From NCBI GenBank assembly GCA_020054105.1, contig JAGVLW010000063.1, forward strand, positions 1 to 51,164: DNA of 51,164 nucleotides. The letters are read 5' to 3'. The notes beneath the pieces are model-generated. The model was not told the DNA's origin. It did not search any database and saw only the letters and a program-made list of their open reading frames with translations. This DNA comes from Alphaproteobacteria bacterium. Lineage in GTDB: Bacteria; Pseudomonadota; Alphaproteobacteria; Rickettsiales; SXRF01. The translations under genes were made by a program, and so were the position numbers. Each line of letters begins with the position of its first letter. The first letter of the stretch is position 1. Of the stretch, positions 21,176 to 30,353 are shown one piece after another.

Positions 21176-23723
21176 CCTCCCGCAGGAAATTTCTCTTGAG
21201 CATATCACTTCCGAGGAATTGGAAGCAGCGATTGCCGAATTGCCAATTGCGGCGGAGAAGAAAGAGAAAACGCCGATTGTTCCAGTGCCTTCCGATGCTC
21301 CATCTTGTAATTTCATGCTACCCGATATTGGCAAGCCATCGGTGATGTATCCGTATCATAACGCTGATGGCGCGTTGCTTTGCTATATCGTCCGTTTTGA
21401 CATTATTCATCCCGACACCGGCCAGCGGCAAAAAAAGATTCTGCCAGTGTGCTACTGTGATCTGCCGAACGGCAAGCGCGGCTGGCGTAGCGCGGGACTA
21501 CCGAAACCTCGACCACTCTATAATCTACCGGAGATAATAACGCGCAGCAGCACACCGATATTGGTATGCGAGGGCGAGAAAGCGGCGGATGCCGGAAAAC
21601 TGCTGTTTCCTGATTATGTTGCCACCACACCGATGCATGGGGCGCAATCCCCGCATCATACGGATTGGTCGCAAGTGAAAGGCCGCGTCGTTATTATCGC
21701 AACCGATCATGATGCGGCAGGAGCGGCGTTTGGCGATGCTGTGTATGATTTATGCGTCGCCGCTGGCGCGACGCGCGTGCTGCATTTGCCCTCGGAAGAG
21801 TTGGGTAAATTTCGCGTGGTGGGTGGTGTGCCAACACGCCGTGACGAGGCGGTCGCGCAGGGTTTTGATATTGCTGATCTGCTGGCAGAAGACTGGACAT
21901 CGCGGGATGCCGCTACTGTCGCTAGCCTCGTTGGTTTGCCTGTCCCTTATATCAAGCAAGAGCATTTGCAGTCGTTGCAACAAGCACTTTTGGGCAAGGC
22001 ATTTCGGATTACACCCCGTGGCGTAGAACATGCGAAGCAATACAAAGACGAGAATGGCGAGGATGCCGTAGAGTGGAGTTGGTTTTGCTCGTATCTCGCA
22101 ATCACCCATCAAACGCGCGACACACATGGGCAAAACTGGGGCGTAATTCTCGAACTGACCGACAATGACGGCAATCGAAAAGAATATATCATGCCGATGT
22201 CGATGCTTGCCGGTGACGGTGTGGTGTATCGTGAGGAACTGCTATCACGCGGCTTGCAACTCGCGCCCAAAACCAATAACCAGCTGCATAGCTATATCAC
22301 ACTGGCCTCTCCCAAGGCACGCGCCACCTGTGTGCAAAGACCTGGTTGGCATGGCGCGAATTTTATATTGCCGAACCGTGTATATGGTGCGACCAGCCGT
22401 GAGCGGATTGTGTTGCAACATGATGCGCCGCAGATACACCTCAAACAGCAAGGCACGCTGGAACAATGGCAGCAAAACGTGGGTGTATTATGCGCTGGCA
22501 ATAGTCGGTTGATAGTTGCGATGAGTGCCGCATTGTGTGGGCCGCTGTTGCACCTGCTCGGCGAAGAAAATTTTGGGCTGCATTTTTTTGGTGGTTCGTC
22601 CGTCGGCAAAACCACCGCACTGGTGGTCGCATCCAGCATTTACGGCACGCCACTTAGCAGCTGGCGTACCACCGATAACGCCGCAGAATCCAATGCCCGG
22701 CAAGCGAATGACACGTTATTTTTGCTTGATGAACTATCACAGGTGGATGCGCACGCGGCGGATGCAATGGCGTATATGCTCGGTAATGGCACAACCAAGG
22801 CACGTTCGCGGCGAGATGGCAGCGCACGCACGGTGGAGCGTTTCCGGCTGGTGTTTCTCAGTTCCGGTGAAACCGGGCTTGCCGCCAAGATGATGGAAGG
22901 TGGGAAAAATCCCAAAGCAGGACAGACAGTGCGCTTTATCGAAATTCCTGCTGATGCTGGCAAAGGCTACGGCGTATTCGACATTATCCATGATTTTCCT
23001 GACAGCAACCGGCTGGCTATTGCGCTTAAAACTAATGCCGACGCTTACACCGGCACGATCGGCGATGCCTATTTGCAAGCACTCACCAGCGATAAAGCCG
23101 TAATCATGGAAAGCATTATCGCCGCGCGGAAAAAATGGGTGATGGGGCATGTTCCCGCCGACAGCGATGGACAGGTGTTGCGCGTTGGGCAGAAATTCGC
23201 GCTGCTTGCCGCAGCGGGCGAACTCGGCATTGCACTTGGTTTGTTGTCGTGGCCAGCGGATTCAGCCGCGGAGGCCTGCGCCAGTATTTTCAGCGATTGG
23301 CTAAACGCACGCGGCGGCACACAGACTTATGAGCTGGCGGAAGCGAAACACCGCCTGCAGCTGCTCATCGCCCAGCATGGTAGCAGCCGGTTTGAGACAC
23401 CGTGGGGATGCCGAAACGGTGATGAATTCTCCGCTTCGGTGCAGGATTCGCGCGTGATCAACCGTGCCGGATTCAAACGCCTTAGTATCAATGATGAGTG
23501 GGAATATTTTATCCTTCCTGCTGTGTTTGAAAAAGAGGTAATCGGCGGGTTGCAAGATGCGGCGGTGAAATCCTATCTGGCTGATAATGGATTGTTGGTG
23601 AAAGATAGCGCAGGGAAATTCAGCATTGCGGTAAAAGTTCCCGGTCACAAGTCCATGCGGCTTTATCATGTGCCTGCACGCGTGCTAGATGCCGCAGTAG
23701 GAGGCGAGCATGTCGATAGCTGA
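21165..23723 (+). CDS. DUF927-type primase/helicase with Toprim-like region
   Basis: PILVCEGEKAADAG and VVIIATDHDAAGAAFGD Toprim-like, then RPGWHGANFILPNRVYG and FFGGSSVGKTTALVVASSIYG. Confidence 0.88.
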   Translation: MEHDLPQEISLEHITSEELEAAIAELPIAAEKKEKTPIVPVPSDAPSCNFMLPDIGKPSVMYPYHNADGALLCYIVRFDIIHPDTGQRQKKILPVCYCDLPNGKRGWRSAGLPKPRPLYNLPEIITRSSTPILVCEGEKAADAGKLLFPDYVATTPMHGAQSPHHTDWSQVKGRVVIIATDHDAAGAAFGDAVYDLCVAAGATRVLHLPSEELGKFRVVGGVPTRRDEAVAQGFDIADLLAEDWTSRDAATVASLVGLPVPYIKQEHLQSLQQALLGKAFRITPRGVEHAKQYKDENGEDAVEWSWFCSYLAITHQTRDTHGQNWGVILELTDNDGNRKEYIMPMSMLAGDGVVYREELLSRGLQLAPKTNNQLHSYITLASPKARATCVQRPGWHGANFILPNRVYGATSRERIVLQHDAPQIHLKQQGTLEQWQQNVGVLCAGNSRLIVAMSAALCGPLLHLLGEENFGLHFFGGSSVGKTTALVVASSIYGTPLSSWRTTDNAAESNARQANDTLFLLDELSQVDAHAADAMAYMLGNGTTKARSRRDGSARTVERFRLVFLSSGETGLAAKMMEGGKNPKAGQTVRFIEIPADAGKGYGVFDIIHDFPDSNRLAIALKTNADAYTGTIGDAYLQALTSDKAVIMESIIAARKKWVMGHVPADSDGQVLRVGQKFALLAAAGELGIALGLLSWPADSAAEACASIFSDWLNARGGTQTYELAEAKHRLQLLIAQHGSSRFETPWGCRNGDEFSASVQDSRVINRAGFKRLSINDEWEYFILPAVFEKEVIGGLQDAAVKSYLADNGLLVKDSAGKFSIAVKVPGHKSMRLYHVPARVLDAAVGGEHVDS

Positions 23724-24042
23724 GTGTTTCGCATCTATCCGTGCCAAAGCCGGTGTTACCGGTGTGGCGGGTGTTCCCCGAAACACCGCTAGACCTCATG
23801 CACCGGTGGTGGTGTTTCCATGTGATCCGGGGAAAACCAAGCAATCCCAAGGCAATATTGCAGCCGGAACACCCGCCACACCGGTAACACCACCCAACGA
23901 TTATGACGATGAATACTGGCAGGAAATGTATGAGGAGCGTGCTGCGATCATGGAATTTGACAGCGGCTTGCCGCGCGACGAAGCAGAGCAATTAGCGAAA
24001 CAGCTGGTGGACGAAATGCGGCGAGCGAAATCGCTTCGGTGA
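23710..24042 (+). CDS. small hypothetical protein overlapping the inverted-repeat cluster
   Basis: 110 aa ORF overlapping the primase end by 14 nt; low-complexity TGVAGVPRNTAR encoded by repeats. Confidence 0.5.
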   Translation: MSIAECFASIRAKAGVTGVAGVPRNTARPHAPVVVFPCDPGKTKQSQGNIAAGTPATPVTPPNDYDDEYWQEMYEERAAIMEFDSGLPRDEAEQLAKQLVDEMRRAKSLR

Positions 24043-24126
24043 TGGCCATTTCGCAGTGTGTCGAGTGTGTCAGGTGTTACCACGTTGATAGATAATGGCA
24101 ATTTCGGAAACACCCCCGCAACACCT
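23752..24126. repeat. GGTGTTNCC iteron-like cluster with a 26-bp perfect inverted repeat
   Basis: ggtgttaccggtgtggcgggtgttcc at 23752-23777, exact reverse complement at 23866-23891; related 9-mers at 23780, 23811, 24073, 24106, 24119. Confidence 0.82.
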
Positions 24127-24571
24127 ACGCTACAACATGTTCCCATTACACCGCACGATTTTCTTCCAAACATGCATAGCGAAGTCATTTTCGTGCACAA
24201 AACAGGAGATTTGATGCACAAATCCGACATCACCCTGCATCGCCCAAATTGCCGACCGAAACGATCAACCAATGAAATCATTTAATATCAGCAGGTTAAA
24301 TTCCGGGTCCTTCCCCATACTTTTCTATACGGGGACGCTAGGCGCGTCATTTCGCTAGGTTCAGCGCCTAGAATTGCATTTCGTTTCGCTTTCTTCGACG
24401 TAATGCATTGATACTATTGCTTATGCGCATGCAGGCGGCACGAAATCACTTCGTTTCGGTCTTTACAGCCTCCTTACGCAAAAATAGCTACCCCGCATCG
24501 CATCCTTACCGACAGCCTTCTACATATCGCACACACTGTTATTGGCAGTGTTAACAACGAATGGAGAATTT

Positions 24572-24790
24572 ATGAATAATGAACAGGTAAAAGGCAAAGC
24601 CGAACAGCTCAAAGGCAAATTCAAAGAGGCTTTTGGCAAGCTCACCGACAATGACATCATGCTTTATGAAGGCAAGCGCGACCAGTTCGTTGGCAAAGTG
24701 GTGGAGCTCCAGGGCATTGCCAAGGAAGATGCCGAAAAGAGAATCAAAGCCATTGAAGATGCTTATAACACATCTACCAAAGCCGCATAA
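24572..24790 (+). CDS. CsbD-family stress protein
   Basis: MNNEQVKGKAEQLKGKFKEAFGKLTDND...GKRDQFVGKVVELQGIAKEDAEK. Confidence 0.93.
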   Translation: MNNEQVKGKAEQLKGKFKEAFGKLTDNDIMLYEGKRDQFVGKVVELQGIAKEDAEKRIKAIEDAYNTSTKAA

Positions 24791-24890
24791 TTAAGCCATA
24801 CTTTTTAGCCTGCTAATCGCCCGGTGGTGACATTCCCTGCGCCGGGCGATTTTTTAGCACATCGGAACGTGGTATAAGCAACCTGCATGT

Positions 24891-24933
24891 ATAACCTAAA
24901 GGTCGTCGGTTCAAATCCGGCCCCCGCAACCAA
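24891..24933 (+). repeat. attR: displaced tRNA-fMet 3' half
   Basis: ataacctaaaggtcgtcggttcaaatccggcccccgcaaccaa, 41/43 identical to 3871-3913. Confidence 0.9.
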
Positions 24934-25463
24934 CCTAGTGATTTCAAAACATTCCAAAGAGTTCCAAAACCCAAATACTTCCATAGGGTTATCCGAAATT
25001 CGTTGTCCCACTTGTTTCCGGGGTTTACCAGAAAATACCAGGCTTTTTAGGGTACGGGACAGGGTACGCAATTTTAGATTATGGAGAATGGAACATGCCA
25101 AGGATGACATCCGACCTACGTCCCCGTTCGATCTTCTCCGATAATCGTTAATCCAGCGCCAGTTGCTAATACAGCGCCGCAATATCCGGCTCCATTACCG
25201 CAGCAAATTTATTCACCGCCGAACCCGCAGACGACAAACTGCATAATGGGTAGAGACCGGCTGCAATGCGTTTCCTCTCCTCAGTATTAGTGCAGATTTT
25301 TTACCGTCTAGCGACGCAAGAGCAGTTGATAACCCGGCGCACTATGCAGGCCTACGAAATTTTGAAGCAGAATGACTATAAGCTTGAGATGCCGCCTGCT
25401 GTAACTTACAATTTGGGTGAAATATTCCAGCAATTAGACGTCTATTTCTAACTTTAGTAGGCT

Positions 25464-26006
25464 ATGGCGCAAAGTGAAATCACGGCGGAATTGACGCGCA
25501 AGCTGCTGGCGGGACTGGTGGGCGATAACGCAGCATATGCGGATTTTTTGAGCCAGCTATCGCCGATACTACGCAGGGTGATTGGGCGCAAAATACCGAT
25601 GGGTGATGTGGAAGATGTGCTGCAGGAGGTGCTGATCTCCATCCATAAAGCACGCCACACCTATGATGGGCAGCGCCCATTGATGCCGTGGGTGATGGCG
25701 ATTACAAGTTTTAGAGTGACGGATCACCTACGCAAAACCTACAGCGAGATGCGCCACAGCCAAGTGGATATTGCTGATTATGAAAATGTGCTGGAGGCTG
25801 TAACCGAACCCCCTGGCGAGAACGAATCTATTAATGAGATGTTGGATGGCGTAGGGCAGCGTGAGCGTAAAATCCTCTCACTCATGCATGTGGAGGGTTA
25901 CACGGCGAGTGAGGTGGGATCACAGCTTGGGATGAAGGAATCCGCCGTGAAAGTCGCCGCCCACCGCGCCATCAAAAAGATAAGGGAACGGTTAGGCAAT
26001 GGGTGA
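25464..26006 (+). CDS. ECF-type RNA polymerase sigma factor
   Basis: DVEDVLQEVLISIHKARHTYDGQRPLMPWVMAITSFRVTDHLRK; sigma-4 LMHVEGYTASEVGSQLGMKESAVKVAAHRAIKKIRE. Confidence 0.95.
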   Translation: MAQSEITAELTRKLLAGLVGDNAAYADFLSQLSPILRRVIGRKIPMGDVEDVLQEVLISIHKARHTYDGQRPLMPWVMAITSFRVTDHLRKTYSEMRHSQVDIADYENVLEAVTEPPGENESINEMLDGVGQRERKILSLMHVEGYTASEVGSQLGMKESAVKVAAHRAIKKIRERLGNG

Positions 26007-26646
26007 TACGAAGCAGTTAATTCAGGAATTAAGCGCAAAGGCCGCGCCCGTAAAGATTGTGCGCCCTGAGCGTTATGCTGCGTTCCTGCTGGTGCTGCTC
26101 TCCGTCTATGCCCTTTGTGCGCAGTGCTGGCTGGAAGGGTTGCGCCCTGACCTTATCATGCAGCTGACGCGCCCGTTGTTTATTGTAGAATTACTACTCC
26201 TTGCGGCCATGCTAACGAGTGCCTCGGTTGCGTCTGTCTATGCCATGCTGCCGGATGGTGCGCAGCGTAAAACACTTATGTGTTTGCCGTATGTATTCTC
26301 GGGCGGGATGCTCGCACTGCTGGTATTCCAGCTTTTCCTGCCGCAGGATGCACGCATGGTGACGTCAGATGCCACCTCGCACACCCATGAATGTACCATG
26401 TATATTGCGCTTTCTTCCATACTACCTACCGCGCTGATCTTCGGGTTGCTGCGCAAGGGTGCAAGCGTTATGCCCATGCAGGCAGGGTTGCTGGCGGTGA
26501 TCGCCGCAGTGTCTGTGGGCGCAATTACGCTGAGGCTCGCCGAAGCGAATGACGAAATCACGCATCTACTCACCTGGCATTATCTCCCCAGCCTCTTTTT
26601 TGCTTGCCTGGGCGCGGTATCAGGACGGTTCCTCGTGCGCTGGTGA
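25999..26646 (+). CDS. NrsF-like (DUF1109) membrane anti-sigma factor
   Basis: Six hydrophobic segments, overlaps ECF sigma gene by 8 nt, Cys-containing loops, LPSLFFACLGAVSGRFLVRW end. Confidence 0.85.
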   Translation: MGDTKQLIQELSAKAAPVKIVRPERYAAFLLVLLSVYALCAQCWLEGLRPDLIMQLTRPLFIVELLLLAAMLTSASVASVYAMLPDGAQRKTLMCLPYVFSGGMLALLVFQLFLPQDARMVTSDATSHTHECTMYIALSSILPTALIFGLLRKGASVMPMQAGLLAVIAAVSVGAITLRLAEANDEITHLLTWHYLPSLFFACLGAVSGRFLVRW

Positions 26647-26922
26647 ACGCACTTCTTCTGTCAGCCATTCCACCAGAAGCTTTTCGCACGCCTTAAGCAA
26701 CAGGTAACTGGCAAGGCTCACGATACCGTAAAGAGCGAGGTAGAGGAGTTGCTCCAGTGCTCCATCGAGCAAAGCCATAATTCCGTTTTCATAAATCAGT
26801 CCAATATTAGCACTGAGAAGGCGAAATAAATTGTAAGAACAGAGGCCGAATACACCCGCTGATATCAGCATAAGCAGGAAAAGACTCAGTGGACGGGAGG
26901 GCAGCCAGCGTCGCATCTGCAT
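26620..26922 (-). CDS. small membrane protein
   Basis: 100 aa, two to three TM segments, downstream of the DUF2282 gene. Confidence 0.55.
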   Translation of the reverse strand: MQMRRWLPSRPLSLFLLMLISAGVFGLCSYNLFRLLSANIGLIYENGIMALLDGALEQLLYLALYGIVSLASYLLLKACEKLLVEWLTEEVRSPAHEEPS

Positions 26923-27173
26923 TAACCCTTAATGCCGCCGGCGAGTTTTTCGCAAAGTCCACGCGGAGTATACACCCAGTGATTGGGATCCCTGTCGGTT
27001 TTTGCGGTGCCCGCGCAGGAATTTTTTCCGTCCTTGGAGGCACAATCATTTTTCTCGGCTTTAGCTACGCCATAGCATTTCTCTTTAGCATTAGGCTTAT
27101 CATCGGCGGCGGCCAACCGGTCGGCTGTCGATAATGCCAGAATAAGGCTGGCTGCCGTAAGAGCTTTATTCAT
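26922..27173 (-). CDS. DUF2282/BufA1-type bufferin precursor
   Basis: Signal peptide; EKCYGVAKAEKNDCASKDGKNSCAGTAKTDRDPNHWVYTPRGLCEKLAGG with four Cys. Confidence 0.9.
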   Translation of the reverse strand: MNKALTAASLILALSTADRLAAADDKPNAKEKCYGVAKAEKNDCASKDGKNSCAGTAKTDRDPNHWVYTPRGLCEKLAGGIKG

Positions 27174-27225
27174 ATCCACATACTCCTTTATAAATTCTTG
27201 AAACAACCAGCTGGTTACCGTTGTA

Positions 27226-27251
27226 TTCGTGGTAAACGCAAAAATAATTAC
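27226..27251 (-). promoter_or_regulatory. candidate ECF promoter GTAATT-N16-CGAA for the DUF2282 gene
   Basis: Reads ttcg-N16-aattac on + strand, about 50 nt upstream of the ATG at 27173. Confidence 0.6.
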
Positions 27252-27268
27252 ATTTTATAAAATCACCT

Positions 27269-27294
27269 GTAACCCTGGTTTGCAATTATACGAA
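27269..27294 (+). promoter_or_regulatory. candidate ECF promoter GTAACC-N16-CGAA for the CxGK peptide operon
   Basis: gtaaccctggtttgcaattatacgaa, 66 nt upstream of ATG 27360. Confidence 0.65.
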
Positions 27295-27300
27295 TTTAGG

Positions 27301-27335
27301 GATGTAACGCTCGATCAAGATACGAACGTTACATC
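27301..27335. promoter_or_regulatory. 9-bp perfect inverted repeat in the bufA2-like leader
   Basis: gatgtaacg-N17-cgttacatc. Confidence 0.55.
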
Positions 27336-27359
27336 ACTTTTTAACTCATGGAGAAACAT

Positions 27360-27659
27360 ATGACCACCAACACTAAACTCGCTTCTGCTGCACTTGCTGG
27401 ACTGCTCACCGCTGGCCTGCTTGCCGCAACCCCTGCATTTGCTGGCGAACACGACAAAGGCGCGTGCAACGGCAAAAGCGGCTGTAAAGGTAAAGCAGCA
27501 GCCGAAAAATCAGACTGCAAAGGCAAAAGCGGTTGCAGCGGCAAGTCTGAAAAATCCGGCTGTGAAGGTAAAGATAAAGCTGCCGGCGAAAAAGCAAGCT
27601 GCAGCGGCAAAGATAAAGCAGAAGGCGATAAAGCCAGCTGCAAAGGCGAAAGCAAGTAA
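27360..27659 (+). CDS. Cys-repeat RiPP precursor (BufA2/HvfA-like), seven CxGK/E units
   Basis: Signal peptide ...ATPAFA then CNGK, CKGK, CKGK, CSGK, CEGK, CSGK, CKGE. Confidence 0.85.
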   Translation: MTTNTKLASAALAGLLTAGLLAATPAFAGEHDKGACNGKSGCKGKAAAEKSDCKGKSGCSGKSEKSGCEGKDKAAGEKASCSGKDKAEGDKASCKGESK

Positions 27660-27716
27660 GTTTTCGGTGGTGAGAGAGGTAGCGCATTCTGCGCTACCTT
27701 TTACCCATTTGCACCT

Positions 27717-29402
27717 ATGTTACACATCAACTCTCGCCCACAGTTAGGTTTTGGTCTTGGCCTGCGCGCCAAGCATATGCCGTATATTTTCGAGCATAGG
27801 CCTGCGGTAGATTGGTTCGAGATTATTTCCGAAAATTACATGGATACGGGCGGCAAGCCACGCCGCAACTTGGCACGCATCGCCGAGCATTACCCGATTG
27901 TGATGCATGGCGTGTCGCTTTCCATTGGCACCGTCGATCCGCTCAATTCCGAATATCTACATAAACTGCAACGCCTGATCAATGACGTAAACCCTGCATG
28001 GGTGAGCGATCATTTATGCTGGACGGGCGTGGCACACAAAAACACCCATGACTTACTGCCCGTGCCCTATACCGAAGAAGTGCTCAAACATATCGTGCAG
28101 CGCATCCGAGAGGTACAGGATTTCCTGGAGCGTCCGATTGCGCTCGAGAATCCATCCACCTATCTTGAATTCAAAAGCTCATCCATGCCCGAGGCGGAGT
28201 TTATCGCTCGCATGGCCGAGGATTCGGGCTGCAATTTGTTGCTTGATGTGAATAATGTGTATGTCACCTGCTACAATCACCGGCTGGATGCGAAGAGGTA
28301 TCTGGATAGCCTGCCGCTGGATCGCGTGATTCAAATCCATCTTTCCGGCAACACCAACAAGGGCACACACATCATCGACACGCATGACGACCATGTGACC
28401 CACGAAGTATGGAACCTCTACAAATATGTGGTGCATAAAGCCGGACGCACGCCCAACACCATGATCGAGTGGGACGATAAAATCCCTGAATTCCCTGTGC
28501 TCTATGCTGAATTGGGAAAAGCACGGGCGGCGGCAAAAGAAGCGCGGGATTACATACTGCCAGACCTTGCACAGCAAGAGGTTCCGTATGTGATGAATGA
28601 AAGCCCATCACTCAATGCGGAGCAGAAAACACTGCAAGACGCTATCATGCAGGGCGAAACAATCGAGAGCAAACCCGCCGAGTGGATTCGTGAGAAAGCG
28701 GATTTCCCTGCCGAGAAACAACTTGGGGTATACGTGAACGCCTATCGCTGGCGGTTGTTCGATATAGTGGCAGAGGATTATCCGATGTTGAAAGCCTATC
28801 TGGGCGAGGAGAAGTTTGACGCGCTCATCAATGATTTTATCAGCGCCGTGCCGCCGCAGCATTTTAATGTGGCGCGATATGCGGCGCTGCTGCCTGCTTA
28901 CCAGCAGACTCATGCCAGCTATGATGCGTTCTCAGGTGAACTATGTGCGCTGGAAACCGCAATTGCCCAGCTTGCTGACGCTGAAGAAACCGAGGCGCTC
29001 ACACCTCAACAGCTTGCGGGCATGACGCCGGAAGCATTGATGGAATCGTGCCTCACTACGCGCAAAGCCTTGCAGCTATTCGCTTTCACCCATCCGGTGA
29101 ATGACTATTACAAATCGGCGAAAGAAGAAATACAGCCACCCGCAGTCACGCAGCAACCCAGCTTCCTTGCCGTATTCCGCCATGAGGATGTGGTGTGGCG
29201 CATGGATCTGGAAGAGCAGGAATATCAGCTTTTATCCGCGCTGCTTGCAGGCGAAACGGTGGGCGTTGCACTCAGCATGCTTGATGAATCCGCTAGTGCC
29301 AACATTTCCGAATATTTTTCTCGCTGGATGCGTAACGGTTTGCTGGCCAAGCACGAATATAAGGGTGAACCTAACGGAAGGATTACCCATGAAGCTGCTT
29401 AA
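27717..29402 (+). CDS. fused DUF692 (MNIO) and DUF2063 (precursor-binding partner) protein
   Basis: N-terminus [68 protein letters not shown]; from about aa 305 [12 protein letters not shown]...[33 protein letters not shown]. Confidence 0.92.
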   Translation: MLHINSRPQLGFGLGLRAKHMPYIFEHRPAVDWFEIISENYMDTGGKPRRNLARIAEHYPIVMHGVSLSIGTVDPLNSEYLHKLQRLINDVNPAWVSDHLCWTGVAHKNTHDLLPVPYTEEVLKHIVQRIREVQDFLERPIALENPSTYLEFKSSSMPEAEFIARMAEDSGCNLLLDVNNVYVTCYNHRLDAKRYLDSLPLDRVIQIHLSGNTNKGTHIIDTHDDHVTHEVWNLYKYVVHKAGRTPNTMIEWDDKIPEFPVLYAELGKARAAAKEARDYILPDLAQQEVPYVMNESPSLNAEQKTLQDAIMQGETIESKPAEWIREKADFPAEKQLGVYVNAYRWRLFDIVAEDYPMLKAYLGEEKFDALINDFISAVPPQHFNVARYAALLPAYQQTHASYDAFSGELCALETAIAQLADAEETEALTPQQLAGMTPEALMESCLTTRKALQLFAFTHPVNDYYKSAKEEIQPPAVTQQPSFLAVFRHEDVVWRMDLEEQEYQLLSALLAGETVGVALSMLDESASANISEYFSRWMRNGLLAKHEYKGEPNGRITHEAA

Positions 29403-29841
29403 TTTCCTTATTCTCTGGCCTGCGCGCATTGCCAACCATTTCCTGTGGGCTGGACCACTGATTGCGCGCATCGCCGTGGGCTATGTGTTCATGCTAACTG
29501 GCTGGGGCAAGCTGCAAAATCTGGATCGCGTGACGGAATATTTCACAAGCCTCGGCATCCCTGCGCCGCACATCCTCGCACCATTTGTTTCAGGGCTGGA
29601 ATGCTTCGGCGGGCTGCTTCTGATTTTTGGCGTTCTCACCCGCATCAGCGCAGGTGGCCTTGCCGTCACTATGATTGTCGCAATCATCACGGCCAAATGG
29701 GCAGAGGTGGATTCGCTGCACACGCTGCTCGGCTTTGAAGAGGCAACGTACTTTGCTGTGTTCACATGGCTAGCAATCTGCGGCGGGGGTAATGCTTCAC
29801 TAGATTACCTACTGGAACAAAAGTTAGGCCGAACAAGGTAA
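29389..29841 (+). CDS. DoxX-family membrane protein (BufD/HvfD-like)
   Basis: [34 protein letters not shown]; overlaps upstream gene by 14 nt. Confidence 0.9.
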   Translation: MKLLNFLILWPARIANHFLWAGPLIARIAVGYVFMLTGWGKLQNLDRVTEYFTSLGIPAPHILAPFVSGLECFGGLLLIFGVLTRISAGGLAVTMIVAIITAKWAEVDSLHTLLGFEEATYFAVFTWLAICGGGNASLDYLLEQKLGRTR

Positions 29842-29922
29842 TCAATTGATTTTAATATTTTTTGCTGACCCTTCATGAGGATCTGGACAACCATCGCCGG
29901 AGGATTATCCTCACCATTAGAC

Positions 29923-29938
29923 TTTGAGCTAAATCGCG
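29923..29938 (+). repeat. 16-bp direct repeat left of zinc cassette
   Basis: tttgagctaaatcgcg, exact copy at 33480-33495; flanking sequence also partly alike. Confidence 0.85.
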
Positions 29939-29978
29939 TTTGACTTGTTTTCCCCCATAAATGTTTTATGGTGCAGCC

Positions 29979-30281
29979 ATGCAAGCAGCCCGGCTTCATA
30001 TCCTGCGCTTTCTTACCGTAGCCTTCTTTCTGGCCGCGCAACTGTCAGTTGCCTTGCATACGGCAAAGTTCGGCCCGGAGCAGCACCGGCATCATGGCGC
30101 GGCTTGCGACATACAGTTGTTTTCCGAGCATGCCAAGGCTTCGGCGCTGCCGTCGCTGCCGGTCATGCAGATCGAGGCGGTACTTTCGGCCTTGGCTCCG
30201 GTCGCACTTGCTTTCTTCCACGAGGAAGAAGGCTACCGCTCTGCTTCTCCACGCGGACCTCCCTTCCACCTCTTTTCCTAA
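29979..30281 (+). CDS. small secreted/membrane His-containing protein of zinc operon
   Basis: Hydrophobic N-terminus, HTAKFGPEQHRHHGAACDIQLFSEHA, YRSASPRGPP. Confidence 0.65.
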   Translation: MQAARLHILRFLTVAFFLAAQLSVALHTAKFGPEQHRHHGAACDIQLFSEHAKASALPSLPVMQIEAVLSALAPVALAFFHEEEGYRSASPRGPPFHLFS

Positions 30282-30353
30282 TCGCAATACCGTTAGGCAG
30301 CGCAGCCCTTAAGGTTGTGCTTGTCCGTATTCATCAATGAAAAGAGGTTGCCT

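Noticed and set aside
23752-23891. 26-bp inverted repeat considered as IS ends or an attenuator
   Set aside because: Only 140 bp apart with no transposase, inside an ORF, and accompanied by many related 9-mers; origin/iteron reading fits better
24805-25182. 125-aa minus-strand ORF containing AGAGFEPTTFRLYMQ
   Set aside because: Typical spurious ORF produced by reading through tRNA 3' end/att sequence antisense
27459-27656. Repeat array in the Cys-rich gene considered as CRISPR or VNTR
   Set aside because: Repeats are codon-phased, short and degenerate with irregular spacing; explained by the encoded CxGK units
27341-27687. Leu-rich/Cys-rich minus-strand ORFs opposite the Cys-repeat peptide
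   Set aside because: Reverse-strand reading of a repetitive gene; no signal peptide or RBS
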